Below, in pieces: positions 7,335 through 14,408 of a DNA stretch of 23,165 bases (the stretch's first letter is position 1; each line of letters starts with the position of its first letter). Both the position numbers and the translations under genes were made by a program. Below the pieces are notes generated by a model that worked only from the letters and a program-made list of their open reading frames with translations, was not told the origin of the DNA and ran no database searches. Source of the stretch: a virus. The DNA lies in the IMG/VR virus record IMGVR_UViG_3300031669_000246, positions 1-23,165 of that record; one strand, given 5' to 3'.

Positions 7335-9100
7335 TAGTTGGGTCCGCCCATGTATGCCATGCCGGTGTTGACCCTTGGTGGCGCGGCCGAAGCGGCGCCG
7401 GCTGCGGTCGCCGCCGCGGTTGTGCCCGGTGGAGCGTTGTGCAGGTTCACGTCCACGGTGACGTGGCCGCTCACAAACTGCGAAGCCGCGTTGCCGCGGC
7501 GCATGTCCTCTCCGGCGCCGCCGGCGGGCACCTCGAATTGTCTGCTGAAGACCGCGCCCGACGTCACTGCATCGTGCGGCGGCATGTGGGCGAGCACGCC
7601 CCGCTGCTGCATCTCCTGCCAGGTGAAGTCGAGCTGCTGCTGCTCGGTCGGTTTGTCCGAGCCGGCATAGGCGCGCAGCTTCGTCAGACGATCAAGGTGA
7701 TACTGGAACAGCCCGTACGACGGGCCGCCGCTATCCTGCGTCAGGTTGTCGGGGTTGAAGTCGCTTTCGGCCGCCGCGTTTGCCAGCACGCCGGCTGTCT
7801 GTTCCTCGGTCAAGCCCTTGCCTCGGAAGTAATCATGCATGCGTTGCATGACGCCGGCCCCAGCACTGCCAGGCCGCGGCGCGGAAATTCCGCTTCTCGC
7901 GCCGCCACCGCCCGGCAGGTAGTACGAGAACGGCAGGCCGTGGCTCAGAGGGCCGAAGATATAGCGATTGGTGAACCTATCCGCAGCGCCCCCGGCCCCC
8001 AGAAATCCCCCCGGCTTTGCCCATCCCGGCGCGCCCTCAGAGGTAGCTCTCGGGTCGGTGTCGCCCGCCAGCGCAAGCGGCATGCCAACCGTCGCGCCGA
8101 CCATGGTCGCCGTCTCTGCAAGCGTCGCCAAGCCAAGCGCGCGCAGCACCCACAACGACGGGGTTTTCAGCACCAACGCGGCCATCGCGACACTCGCCGC
8201 CGCGCCGACCTTCGCATAGGAGTCCGCGATCTTCGGGTTGTCCTCGATGAACTTGGCAACGGCCGAAGCTGTCTTCGTGAAGAAGCCGGACATGGAGTCC
8301 CACATCCGGTTGTTCACGCCCTCGACCGCCATGCCAAGTTCGGTCCAGGACGCGTTCATTTTCTTGGCGTTTTCGGACATTTGTCCAGTCATCACGCCGC
8401 CGGTCTGCATCGCCTGCTTGCGGAATTCCTCCAACCCGGCCCGTCCGTTTTTCAGCAGCGGCAGCAGGTCCGGCGACATGCCGAGTTGACCCAGGGTGCG
8501 CGCCTGCGCATGCGGAGTCATACCCTTGATGGACTCAGCCACGTCGCCGAGGGCCTGATCGGCGTTACGCGCCTCACCATGGAGACCGCGAAAGCTGATC
8601 CCAAGCTGGTTCAGCAGCCCGACCTGCGCGCCCGGCTGGTTGAAGTTGGCCGCGGAGAGCGTGTTCTGAAGCCCCTGAAGGCTGCTGTCCATAGCATCTG
8701 CTGAACTGCCGGCCAGCCGCGCCGCGCCGCGCAGCGCGCCCAGCCGCTCCACCGGCATGTTCATGGCATACGCGGTTTTGTTGACCGTGTTGCCCATCTG
8801 TCCCCACTGGCGCGACAACTCGATCATGCCGGCGATGCTGGCCGCCGAGGTAAGCGTCGCCATCGGGCTGACCATGCGCTCGACCGAGCGCGCGGCGCCG
8901 AGCGTCGTGTCGCCGAAGGTCGCCATCCCCTCGGTGATCCGGCGCAGACCCGACGTCTCGCCCAGCTTTGCCAAGCTGCTGCCGCTGGCCTTCGCCGGCT
9001 TCTGCAGCTTCGCAATGGACTGGTTGATCTTGGAAAGCGACTCGCTCGCCTGATCCACAAAGCCGATCCGCAAGCTGATGTCTGCGCCGCTACCGGACAT
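7334..9100 (-). CDS. Tail tape measure protein with C-terminal phage lysozyme domain
   Basis: The product is 588 residues, short for a tape measure, so the tail may be short. The N-terminal third is helical (SESLSKINQSIAKLQ, LTSAASIAGMIELSRQWGQM, MNMPVERLGALRGAARLAGS). A hydrophobic region lies around residues 300 to 350. From about residue 418 there is a phage-tail lysozyme domain (Phage_lysozyme2 type): MQRMHDYFRGKGLTEEQTAG, VLANAAAESDFNPDNLTQDS, then GPSYGLFQYH. The Glu in AAAESDF fits the catalytic acid. The domain would cut peptidoglycan during DNA entry. The ATG at 9100 has GAGG seven bases upstream. The gene ends in TAG with TGA as the next codon in frame. Confidence 0.88.
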   Translation of the reverse strand: MSGSGADISLRIGFVDQASESLSKINQSIAKLQKPAKASGSSLAKLGETSGLRRITEGMATFGDTTLGAARSVERMVSPMATLTSAASIAGMIELSRQWGQMGNTVNKTAYAMNMPVERLGALRGAARLAGSSADAMDSSLQGLQNTLSAANFNQPGAQVGLLNQLGISFRGLHGEARNADQALGDVAESIKGMTPHAQARTLGQLGMSPDLLPLLKNGRAGLEEFRKQAMQTGGVMTGQMSENAKKMNASWTELGMAVEGVNNRMWDSMSGFFTKTASAVAKFIEDNPKIADSYAKVGAAASVAMAALVLKTPSLWVLRALGLATLAETATMVGATVGMPLALAGDTDPRATSEGAPGWAKPGGFLGAGGAADRFTNRYIFGPLSHGLPFSYYLPGGGGARSGISAPRPGSAGAGVMQRMHDYFRGKGLTEEQTAGVLANAAAESDFNPDNLTQDSGGPSYGLFQYHLDRLTKLRAYAGSDKPTEQQQLDFTWQEMQQRGVLAHMPPHDAVTSGAVFSRQFEVPAGGAGEDMRRGNAASQFVSGHVTVDVNLHNAPPGTTAAATAAGAASAAPPRVNTGMAYMGGPN

Positions 9101-9218
9101 TTTCGCGCCTCGCTACCTGCGCCATCAGCTCCGCCCAACGAACCAGCCGGCCAAGCGGCAGGTCCATCGCCCAGCCCACGCCGTGGCCGTAGAACCTGGC
9201 CACGCGCGCCGCAAGCAT
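9090..9218 (-). CDS. GpE-like C-terminal extension of the tail assembly chaperone (probably made by -1 frameshift)
   Basis: After gp41 ends at 9248, the -1 frame stays open from 9590 down to a TAG at 9090. Only its end looks protein-like: AAVLIELARAGEIEMLAARV followed by ARFYGHGVGWAMDLPLGRLV and RWAELMAQV. That resembles the short second product of P2 E/E' and Mu gp41/42-type chaperone pairs. Coordinates given are for the 42-residue version starting at ATG 9218, which has only a weak ribosome site. More likely it is fused to gp41 by a -1 shift inside the overlap. A shift at the G-run near 9352 would give about 178 residues in total. The TAG overlaps the tape-measure start by 11 bases. Confidence 0.55.
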   Translation of the reverse strand: MLAARVARFYGHGVGWAMDLPLGRLVRWAELMAQVARRENVR

Positions 9219-9247
9219 CTCAATCTCGCCGGCGCGCGCCAGCTCGA

Positions 9248-9625
9248 TCAGGACGGCTGCGGAACCGCGGCGGCCGCGGCGGATGCTGCGGCCAAGGCTG
9301 CCGCTGCCCGAGCGGTCCGCCAGGCCTCCAAAGGGTCCGGCAGCGGTGCCCCCAGGAAGCTGTCCATGTAGTCGGACATTTGCGTGATCATCCACCAAGG
9401 CAGCTTTTTGACCACGTCGTAGGGGACGTGCTCGGCGGAGACGCTCTCGATCAGCCGATGCGTGATGTCGGCGTTCGAAGCGCCCGGGATGGCCATGGCC
9501 TTCAGGACATCCTCGCCGCTCGGCGCGCGCAGCGTCACGGTGGCGTAGGTCAGCCCGCCGTCGCCGGAAATCGGCGCTGGCATGGTCCACGTCACCGGCT
9601 CAGGCACGGGGGTCCAGGCGATCAT
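9248..9625 (-). CDS. Mu gp41-like phage tail assembly chaperone
   Basis: This gene encodes 125 residues. It lies between tube and tape measure, where tail assembly chaperones sit in almost all tailed phages. The sequence TYATVTLRAPSGEDVLKAM, ADITHRLIESV, VPYDVVKKLPWWMITQMSDY and MDSFLG fits the E/41/14 family of contractile-tail chaperones (beta strand, helix, then a hydrophobic helical end). The last 30 residues (WRTARAAAALAAASAAAAAV) are low-complexity alanine, consistent with the natural reading frame leaving this ORF earlier by frameshift. The chaperone coats the tape measure before the tube polymerises and is not normally part of the virion. Start ATG at 9625, three bases after the tube stop. 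Confidence 0.82.
   Translation of the reverse strand: MIAWTPVPEPVTWTMPAPISGDGGLTYATVTLRAPSGEDVLKAMAIPGASNADITHRLIESVSAEHVPYDVVKKLPWWMITQMSDYMDSFLGAPLPDPLEAWRTARAAAALAAASAAAAAVPQPS
9347..9355 (-). promoter_or_regulatory. Candidate -1 frameshift site in the chaperone gene
   Basis: In the gp41 frame the codons read CTG GGG GCA, giving a run of five G at 9353-9349. A slip of one base back at the second codon would place the ribosome in the frame that encodes the GpE-like end. This is not a perfect X XXY YYZ heptamer. An alternative is C AAA AAG at 9410-9404, where the A-site codon would re-pair perfectly. The G-run lies directly after the last convincingly gp41-like residues (MDSFLG), which favours it. 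Confidence 0.35.
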
Positions 9626-9628
9626 GGC

Positions 9629-10048
9629 TTAGGTCCCCGGCGCCGGCGGCACGCCGCCCGTCTCGACGACGGAGCCGGCCACGCCTTCGAACTTGAAATC
9701 GAAGGTCGCGTCGGCGCCGGACACGCCCGGGCGGCCAGTGTACCAGAGGTTGTGCCCCTGGATCTGCTTGCCGTTGGCCAGCTTGACGACGATGGTCGAA
9801 TTCGACTTCGCGGTGAACGCGGTCACCGAGACGCCGGCGCCGTCGCGGAACTTGCCGCTGATGAACGGCGCAACCGGCCGCTGGGCATAGCCATCGACGC
9901 CCGACAAACTGGTCATTGTCTCGTTGGCGAAAGTGGCTGGGTCCCAGACGAACTCGGTGACGGGGAAAGCGGTCCCGTCCACCGTGAAAGCCGTGATGCC
10001 GGCCAGCCGCCGATTGATCGGCGTGGACGGCGCGAGAGTGCCGGACAT
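9629..10048 (-). CDS. Mu gpM-like tail tube protein
   Basis: The 139-residue protein is of the Mu gpM tail tube family, forming the hexameric rings of the inner tube. Visible features are NRRLAGITAFTVDGTAFPVT, SLSGVDGYAQRPVAPFISGK, then AKSNSTIVVKLANGKQIQGH and NLWYTGRPGVSGADATFDFK. Alternating beta strands and the final FKFEGVAGSVVE segment are typical. It follows the sheath gene with a 62-base gap. The start ATG at 10048 has AAAGGTG five bases upstream, one of the stronger ribosome sites in the window, fitting a protein needed in many copies. Confidence 0.9.
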   Translation of the reverse strand: MSGTLAPSTPINRRLAGITAFTVDGTAFPVTEFVWDPATFANETMTSLSGVDGYAQRPVAPFISGKFRDGAGVSVTAFTAKSNSTIVVKLANGKQIQGHNLWYTGRPGVSGADATFDFKFEGVAGSVVETGGVPPAPGT

Positions 10049-10110
10049 TTATTCACCTTTCGTGTTGCAAGCTCACCAGACCATTTCAGGCCAAACGAGC
10101 GCGGTGTTGC

Positions 10111-11640
10111 TTACGTGGACTGGCGGAACTGAACGAGGATGCCGACGTTGATCACCTGATCGGAGAAGTCGATCGGTAGATACATCAAGACCTGGCCCTT
10201 TGTGCCGGGCTGCGCCGTGCAATTCGCCGCAAAGGTCAGCGGGTTCTGGGCGATGAAAATGCTGCACAGGTAGGCATAGATCGCGATGACCGAGCCGAGC
10301 ATCAGAGCCGGAGTTGTCGCCGGGGAGCCCGGACCGATCGGCGTCCCGTTGCTCACCAGGATCTTCCCTGGCGCGATGAACTGCGAGGTGATCTGTGCCG
10401 CGATGTAGCGCGCCGCGTACATCGCCTGGAACATGATGTTCGTGTTCAGGTAGCTGTCGTCCGGCTGGCCGCTGGGGTTCTGCTGGTATGTCGTGATGGT
10501 GCGGTCGATCCGGCAGGTCCCGTCGTTGGATACCGTGAACGTGCTCACGCCGTCGAACAGCAGCGTGTTGCGCTCGCCTGGGGTGTCCTGCGATGGCAGT
10601 GGTGGCGCCAGCAGGCCAAGCGCCTGGGTGGCGAGGCCTTGGGCCGGGTTGACCTTGATGCGCACCGCGTGCACGGCGCACCAGTCCGCCGCCTCCAGCC
10701 AGGCCGGCGTCGGGCTATCGAAGAAGCCAAGGATGCTACTGTGCTGGTCATTGAGCCCGGTGCCGAAGCTGCCGCGCGCGCTGACGGTGCCGCGGTAGGC
10801 CCCGAAGGAATGGCCATACTGCATCTGCTCGGCCGACCACCGGCCCGCCTGGTCGCCCAGGAACGCCTTCATGGCGGCGAGCGTCGTGGCGTCGGTGTAG
10901 GGCAGGGCGATGAAGTCGAAAAGCTGGACGCCGATGTTCGCCAGCAGGTTGGTCAGCAGCGGGTTGGTTGCGCCGCTGGAGAGCGTGCCGGGAAGCGGGC
11001 TGCCGCACGCGCCGGTCACGGGGTTGCTGAAGGCTATGGTCAGGCCGGCCGGCATCACCTCGCCGTTCTGCGCGCCGATATAGGCGCACCGCAGGTCGAT
11101 GTCGTTCAGCGCCAGGCCTTTGTGGTTGGCGGTGACCGCCAGGACGGCGTCGGTTGCCACCGCGGTGCAGCAGATGCCGACGGCCAAGGCGATCTGCGCC
11201 GCTACCTTCGGGCCGGCGACGGCCGCCGTATCGCCGAGAGCGATCGGGACCGGGATCGACACGCCCATGATGTAAAGCGGAATCGTGCCCGCGGCAGTCG
11301 CGGTGCCGGTCAACGTGATCGTGCCGTTCGGCACTACGCCCGCGCTGTCGTCGGACAGCGGACCGAGCCACACCTCGCCGAACGGGTCCTGCTTGCGATA
11401 TGCGGCATACATCAGCGCCAGCATGGAAGTGGCGCCGCACAGCAGGTTCACTTGCGATTGGCTGTACCCCATGACCGGGACGTCCGGCGTCGCGGTGCCG
11501 GCGGCGAGGATCTGCCCGATCAGCAGGGCGCGCTGGTTCTGCGTCGCGGTGTTCGCCTGGCTGGCGTCGAACTCGACGTTGACGCCGCTCGGCCGCCACT
11601 GCTGCGAGGGGAAGTATTTGAAGCCCAGGGTGCCGCTCAT
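10111..11640 (-). CDS. Mu gpL-like tail sheath protein
   Basis: The 509-residue protein is the contractile sheath subunit. The N-terminus RPSGVNVEFDASQANTATQN followed by QRALLIGQILAAG, the segment ALMYAAYRKQDPFGEVWLGP and the C-terminal part are diagnostic of Mu gpL sheaths. An Ig-like or variable insertion lies at residues about 100 to 200. The C-terminal end VLMYLPIDFSDQVINVGILV followed by QFRQ forms the strand that interlocks neighbouring subunits. The start ATG at 11640 has AAGGAG seven bases upstream and overlaps the DUF2635 gene by four bases. Length is normal and no frame disruption is seen. Confidence 0.95.
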   Translation of the reverse strand: MSGTLGFKYFPSQQWRPSGVNVEFDASQANTATQNQRALLIGQILAAGTATPDVPVMGYSQSQVNLLCGATSMLALMYAAYRKQDPFGEVWLGPLSDDSAGVVPNGTITLTGTATAAGTIPLYIMGVSIPVPIALGDTAAVAGPKVAAQIALAVGICCTAVATDAVLAVTANHKGLALNDIDLRCAYIGAQNGEVMPAGLTIAFSNPVTGACGSPLPGTLSSGATNPLLTNLLANIGVQLFDFIALPYTDATTLAAMKAFLGDQAGRWSAEQMQYGHSFGAYRGTVSARGSFGTGLNDQHSSILGFFDSPTPAWLEAADWCAVHAVRIKVNPAQGLATQALGLLAPPLPSQDTPGERNTLLFDGVSTFTVSNDGTCRIDRTITTYQQNPSGQPDDSYLNTNIMFQAMYAARYIAAQITSQFIAPGKILVSNGTPIGPGSPATTPALMLGSVIAIYAYLCSIFIAQNPLTFAANCTAQPGTKGQVLMYLPIDFSDQVINVGILVQFRQST

Positions 11641-11834
11641 GGCGCTGCTCCTTTCTCGACTGCTGGCCCGGCGGGCGGTTCGGCCAGCACCACGTCGCCG
11701 TCGCGCAGACGCCGGAACCAGAACTGCGTGTCCGGCACGACCTGCCCGCCGGGCTCGATCAACCGATTGTCCGGGCCGCGGACCTGAAGCGGCTGGGTTG
11801 GATCATCGGGCCGAAGCCCTGGCTTCACGAACAT
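11637..11834 (-). CDS. DUF2635 family small protein (Mu gp38-like position)
   Basis: This gene encodes 65 residues. The sequence MFVKPGLRPDDPTQPLQVRG followed by PDNRLIEPGGQVVPDTQFWF and RRLRDGDVVL matches the DUF2635 family, a small protein found just upstream of the sheath gene in Mu-like phages. Its biochemical role is unknown to me. It starts at 11834, ten bases after the preceding gene, with GGAGCGGCC just upstream. Its stop overlaps the sheath start (ATGA). Confidence 0.88.
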   Translation of the reverse strand: MFVKPGLRPDDPTQPLQVRGPDNRLIEPGGQVVPDTQFWFRRLRDGDVVLAEPPAGPAVEKGAAP

Positions 11835-11844
11835 GGCCGCTCCT

Positions 11845-12390
11845 TCAGATGCTGGCGTGGTTGTCGATGGTGACGGGAATCGGCGTGCCCGAGCCGCCGA
11901 TCGGCTGAAGCGTGGAAACGACGTCGGTCAGGGCAATCGTGCCGGGCGGCCCGAAGCCTTGATAGACCACGAGATCTAAGGACATGCCGATTTCGCCGAT
12001 ATGCTGCTTGCCCTCGGCGCTGACGGTGGTCTGCGTCTCGATGCCAAGGAACTGCTGAATGGCGCCGACGAATGACGGCGTGAACATCAGCGCATCCTCG
12101 ATTTGGCCGGCAAGCAGGTCCAGGTCGTCGTATGCCGCCTCCGGGGTCGCGGCTGTCACGCGCCCGACCACCACCAGCGTCATCGTCGTGTTGAACTCCA
12201 TCATGCCGGGGTAGAGGCTGGCCTTCCGCTCGCGTGGCACCTGGACCATCAGCAGGGGGAACAGCTTCGGGTCGGTCGGCCAGTCGCGCGGCTCATAGAC
12301 CCGGTTGGCCGCGAGCGTGTTGGCGGCTACCAGCGCTTCGAGCGCCGCAGCCTCCATGCCCTTGCGAGAAATTCCGTCAAGCAGCGGCAT
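11845..12390 (-). CDS. Neck / tail-terminator-like protein (Mu gp37 or lambda gpU position)
   Basis: The product is 181 residues. It lies between the FII-like head-tail protein and the DUF2635/sheath pair, where Mu gp37-like and gpU-like proteins are found. The N-terminal helix (GISRKGMEAAALEALVAANT) and a strand with VYEPRDWPTDPKLFPLLMVQ, then FNTTMTLVVVGRV, fit a tail-terminator fold. The helix YDDLDLLAGQIEDALMF and a second sheet with KQHIGEIGMSLDLVVYQGFG also fit. Such proteins cap the tube and sheath and contact the head connector. The assignment rests on fold-like pattern and gene order, not on a unique motif. The last 35 residues are beta/Pro-rich and may be an added tail. Confidence 0.65.
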   Translation of the reverse strand: MPLLDGISRKGMEAAALEALVAANTLAANRVYEPRDWPTDPKLFPLLMVQVPRERKASLYPGMMEFNTTMTLVVVGRVTAATPEAAYDDLDLLAGQIEDALMFTPSFVGAIQQFLGIETQTTVSAEGKQHIGEIGMSLDLVVYQGFGPPGTIALTDVVSTLQPIGGSGTPIPVTIDNHASI

Positions 12391-12392
12391 CG

Positions 12393-12761
12393 TCAGCCCC
12401 CATATTCGTTCAGCAGCAGCTTCGCGCCGCCGTGGCCATCCGGCCGCACTTCCTTCACGACATATCTGCCGCCGATGAACTTGCCGCCCATGATCGTCAG
12501 GGTGTCATTCTGCTCCGGCGGCAGGACGAACTGCGAAAGCTGCACGCCGAGAACCGGCCTGGCTGTCGTGATCGCACCCGGAGAGCCGAGCGAGAACGCC
12601 TCCGTGCCATCCTCGCCTTTGCCGAGCGGCGTCAGTTCCAGGTATGCCTCGTCGAAGACGCCGGTGATGGGGAACCAACCGCCGCACGCCTCGTACTGGA
12701 CCGGATCGCCGAAGCAAGCGATGGTCGGGCCGATCACAAGATTGTCCCAATCGACGGCCAT
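12393..12761 (-). CDS. FII-like head-tail attachment protein
   Basis: The product is 122 residues. The fragment GPTIACFGDPVQYEACGGWF followed by PITGVFDEAYLELTPLG, then GVQLSQFVLPPEQNDTLTIM and GGKFIGGRYVVKEVRPDGHG, is the typical small beta-barrel protein placed between capsid and tail genes. It resembles the lambda FII / Gifsy-2 attachment group. It would join the completed head to the tail. The start ATG at 12761 has AGGTG nearby and follows the preceding stop by three bases. Its stop is two bases before the next start. Confidence 0.72.
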   Translation of the reverse strand: MAVDWDNLVIGPTIACFGDPVQYEACGGWFPITGVFDEAYLELTPLGKGEDGTEAFSLGSPGAITTARPVLGVQLSQFVLPPEQNDTLTIMGGKFIGGRYVVKEVRPDGHGGAKLLLNEYGG

Positions 12762-12764
12762 CGG

Positions 12765-12998
12765 TCACCTCGCCTTGCGAAAGACCGCCCCGGAGCCGAG
12801 CCGGTCTAGCTCGGCTTGCGGATTGAAGAGGAAGCCAGCCGCGATGAGGTGCTGGGCCTCGGCAACTGGCAGCGTCAGCAGGGTGCCGGCTCCGCATGTG
12901 CGCGGTGGATTGCCGGCCATGACCGTATGTCGCGGCGCCACCGCCACTTGCATGGTAGCGCTGGCGGTTCCGACCGCCAGCTTTTTCGCGTCGATCAT
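12765..12998 (-). CDS. Small head-region protein, paralogue of the preceding gene
   Basis: The protein is 77 residues, function unknown. It shares AVAPRHTVMAG, the CGAGTLLTLP strand and the segment EAQHLIAAGFLFNPQA with the 88-residue protein encoded at 13006-13272. The pair therefore arose by tandem duplication. Small proteins with a GPGxxVxLPxxEAxxLIxxGF pattern are common in phage head modules and resemble a small beta-helix-beta domain. This copy has a longer N-terminus (MIDAKKLAVGTASATMQV) and a shorter C-terminus (FRKAR). No strong ribosome site is seen at ATG 12998; coupling to the gene seven bases upstream is likely. Confidence 0.72.
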   Translation of the reverse strand: MIDAKKLAVGTASATMQVAVAPRHTVMAGNPPRTCGAGTLLTLPVAEAQHLIAAGFLFNPQAELDRLGSGAVFRKAR

Positions 12999-13005
12999 GG
13001 CACGC

Positions 13006-13272
13006 TCAGCCGGGCGAGTTGATCATGCTGCCGGCCTCGCCCACCGTCGGACCAGGACCGGGAGCCGGCCGCGGGCCGGCCTGCGGATCCAGCAGGAAGC
13101 CCGCTGCGATGAGGTGGAGGGCCTCTTCCTCCGGCAGCTCCACCAGCGTGCCGGGGCCGACCACGCGCGGCTGGGCGCCGCGCGCGCTCCGCGGGTCGCC
13201 ATGCCCGCCGAGTTGGATGGTGTGGCGCGGCGCAACGGCCGCGCTAACCATCCGAACCTTCTCCACCGCCAT
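13006..13272 (-). CDS. Small head-region protein, first of two tandem paralogues
   Basis: The protein is 88 residues. The ATG at 13272 shares one base with the capsid stop (TGATG). An upstream extension of the frame to 13311 lies inside the capsid gene and is not likely. The core AVAPRHTIQLGG, VVGPGTLVELP and EALHLIAAGFLLDPQA recurs in the next gene. Between the first and second parts it has an extra loop of about ten residues, and its C-terminus is Pro/Gly-rich (GPRPAPGPGPTV). Location directly after the major capsid gene suggests a capsid accessory or head-completion role, but no function can be read from the sequence. Confidence 0.72.
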   Translation of the reverse strand: MAVEKVRMVSAAVAPRHTIQLGGHGDPRSARGAQPRVVGPGTLVELPEEEALHLIAAGFLLDPQAGPRPAPGPGPTVGEAGSMINSPG

Positions 13273-14354
13273 CAGGTGTACACGCCCGCGCAGACCGTCG
13301 CCGCCAGGCACGCGTTGACACGGGACGGGATGACGATCGGGCTGGACTGCATCATCAGCAGCCGCTGCGGAGGATCGTTCTCAACCCACGTCTTCGGCGC
13401 GAACGGCAGCGCCTCGTAGTTGAACGCTGGATCGAGGATCTGCCCGAACGCCCGGGTGCCCATCATGTCCTGGCCGGACATAATCACGGTGCCGTCGGGA
13501 ATCATCGGCGTCTCGATGTTCGTCACCGGATCGACATACCAGTCGTTGTAGAGCCACAGGTCATATTGGCCCCACTTGCCCTTGTATGCCGCACCGCGCT
13601 GGATTGTCGCGCCAGGGTTGACGCTGTTCGGGAAGTCGCCCAGCTTCGGGTAGTAGATCGCGCCCTGCACGCCCTCGGCATTCAGGAACTTGATCCACGG
13701 CGTCGTCGTGAAGACGATGTCGGTCACCGCGGCGCCGCTCTGCTTGAGTACCAAGCGCTGCGCTGCCTCGATGGTCTGCACCGGAATGGGGTCGCGACCA
13801 TCCGGGTTGAAGCCTGCGGTGTAGCCCCATACGCCGTTGCCGGAGAGCGCAACGGTCAGCGAGGGATCGCGGCCGAAGTCTACGACCACGGTCGGGAAGC
13901 CGTCGCCGGCGATGGTCACCGTGGCGGTTCCGAGCGCGCTCGCCGCCATCCATTCGAGCCGGCGGGTCAGCACGTCGACCTGGTCCGCCATTTCGAATTC
14001 GAGGTTCGCCATTTCGCGCTCGGCGCCGGTCATGTCGCCGCCGATGCGCTCGCCGATCATGCGCCGGACCGGCTTGCGCAGGTCGGGCGCGCGCTTGTCC
14101 TTCAGGTAGGCGGGCTTGAAGGTGTTCGTCTGGATGCGCCGCTGCTCGACCAGCTTGCCCTCGACGAGCGGGCTGACAAACGGCGCCATGCGCCGCATGC
14201 CAACGTCGACGTCGATCGACACGAATTCGGAATCGCTCGTGACGATGTTGGGGAAAAACTTGTCGAGCAGAAAGCTCTGCGCGCGCTTGAGGTTCGGCAC
14301 GACCGCGATGAGCGTGTTCGTGTCGTAGACGAAGGCGTTTGGCGCCATGGCCAT
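13272..14354 (-). CDS. Major capsid protein, lambda gpE family
   Basis: The 360-residue protein has the HK97 fold in its lambda gpE form. Diagnostic parts are LIAVVPNLKRAQSFLLDKFF, the segment VSIDVDVGMRRMAPFVSPLV, the basic stretch AYLKDKRAPDLRKPVRRM, and the C-terminal VIMSGQDMMGTRAFGQILDP, NYEALPFAPKTWVENDPP and LLMMQSSPIVIPSRVNACL. Length is close to lambda gpE (about 340). The start ATG at 14354 has AGGAG eight bases upstream; a second ATG at 14348 would remove two residues. It is preceded by a hairpin in its leader and followed by two small paralogues. Confidence 0.94.
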   Translation of the reverse strand: MAMAPNAFVYDTNTLIAVVPNLKRAQSFLLDKFFPNIVTSDSEFVSIDVDVGMRRMAPFVSPLVEGKLVEQRRIQTNTFKPAYLKDKRAPDLRKPVRRMIGERIGGDMTGAEREMANLEFEMADQVDVLTRRLEWMAASALGTATVTIAGDGFPTVVVDFGRDPSLTVALSGNGVWGYTAGFNPDGRDPIPVQTIEAAQRLVLKQSGAAVTDIVFTTTPWIKFLNAEGVQGAIYYPKLGDFPNSVNPGATIQRGAAYKGKWGQYDLWLYNDWYVDPVTNIETPMIPDGTVIMSGQDMMGTRAFGQILDPAFNYEALPFAPKTWVENDPPQRLLMMQSSPIVIPSRVNACLAATVCAGVYT

Positions 14355-14379
14355 GGGGGTCTCTCCTGGATAAGCTGAT

Positions 14380-14394
14380 GGCGCTCTTCGCGCC
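14380..14394 (-). other. Hairpin in the leader of the capsid gene
   Basis: On the minus strand GGCGC, a five-base loop and GCGCC form a perfect five-pair stem between the decoration gene stop and the capsid start. No U-tract follows, so it is not an intrinsic terminator. It might slow RNA decay or shape the leader of a highly expressed gene. Confidence 0.4.
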
Positions 14395-14408
14395 TCCTTG
14401 GGTTGCCG

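Noticed and set aside
10062-10110. Direct repeat GTGTTGC at 10062-10068 and 10104-10110 between sheath and tube genes
   Set aside because: Seven bases is too short to be meaningful in a window of this size without further support.
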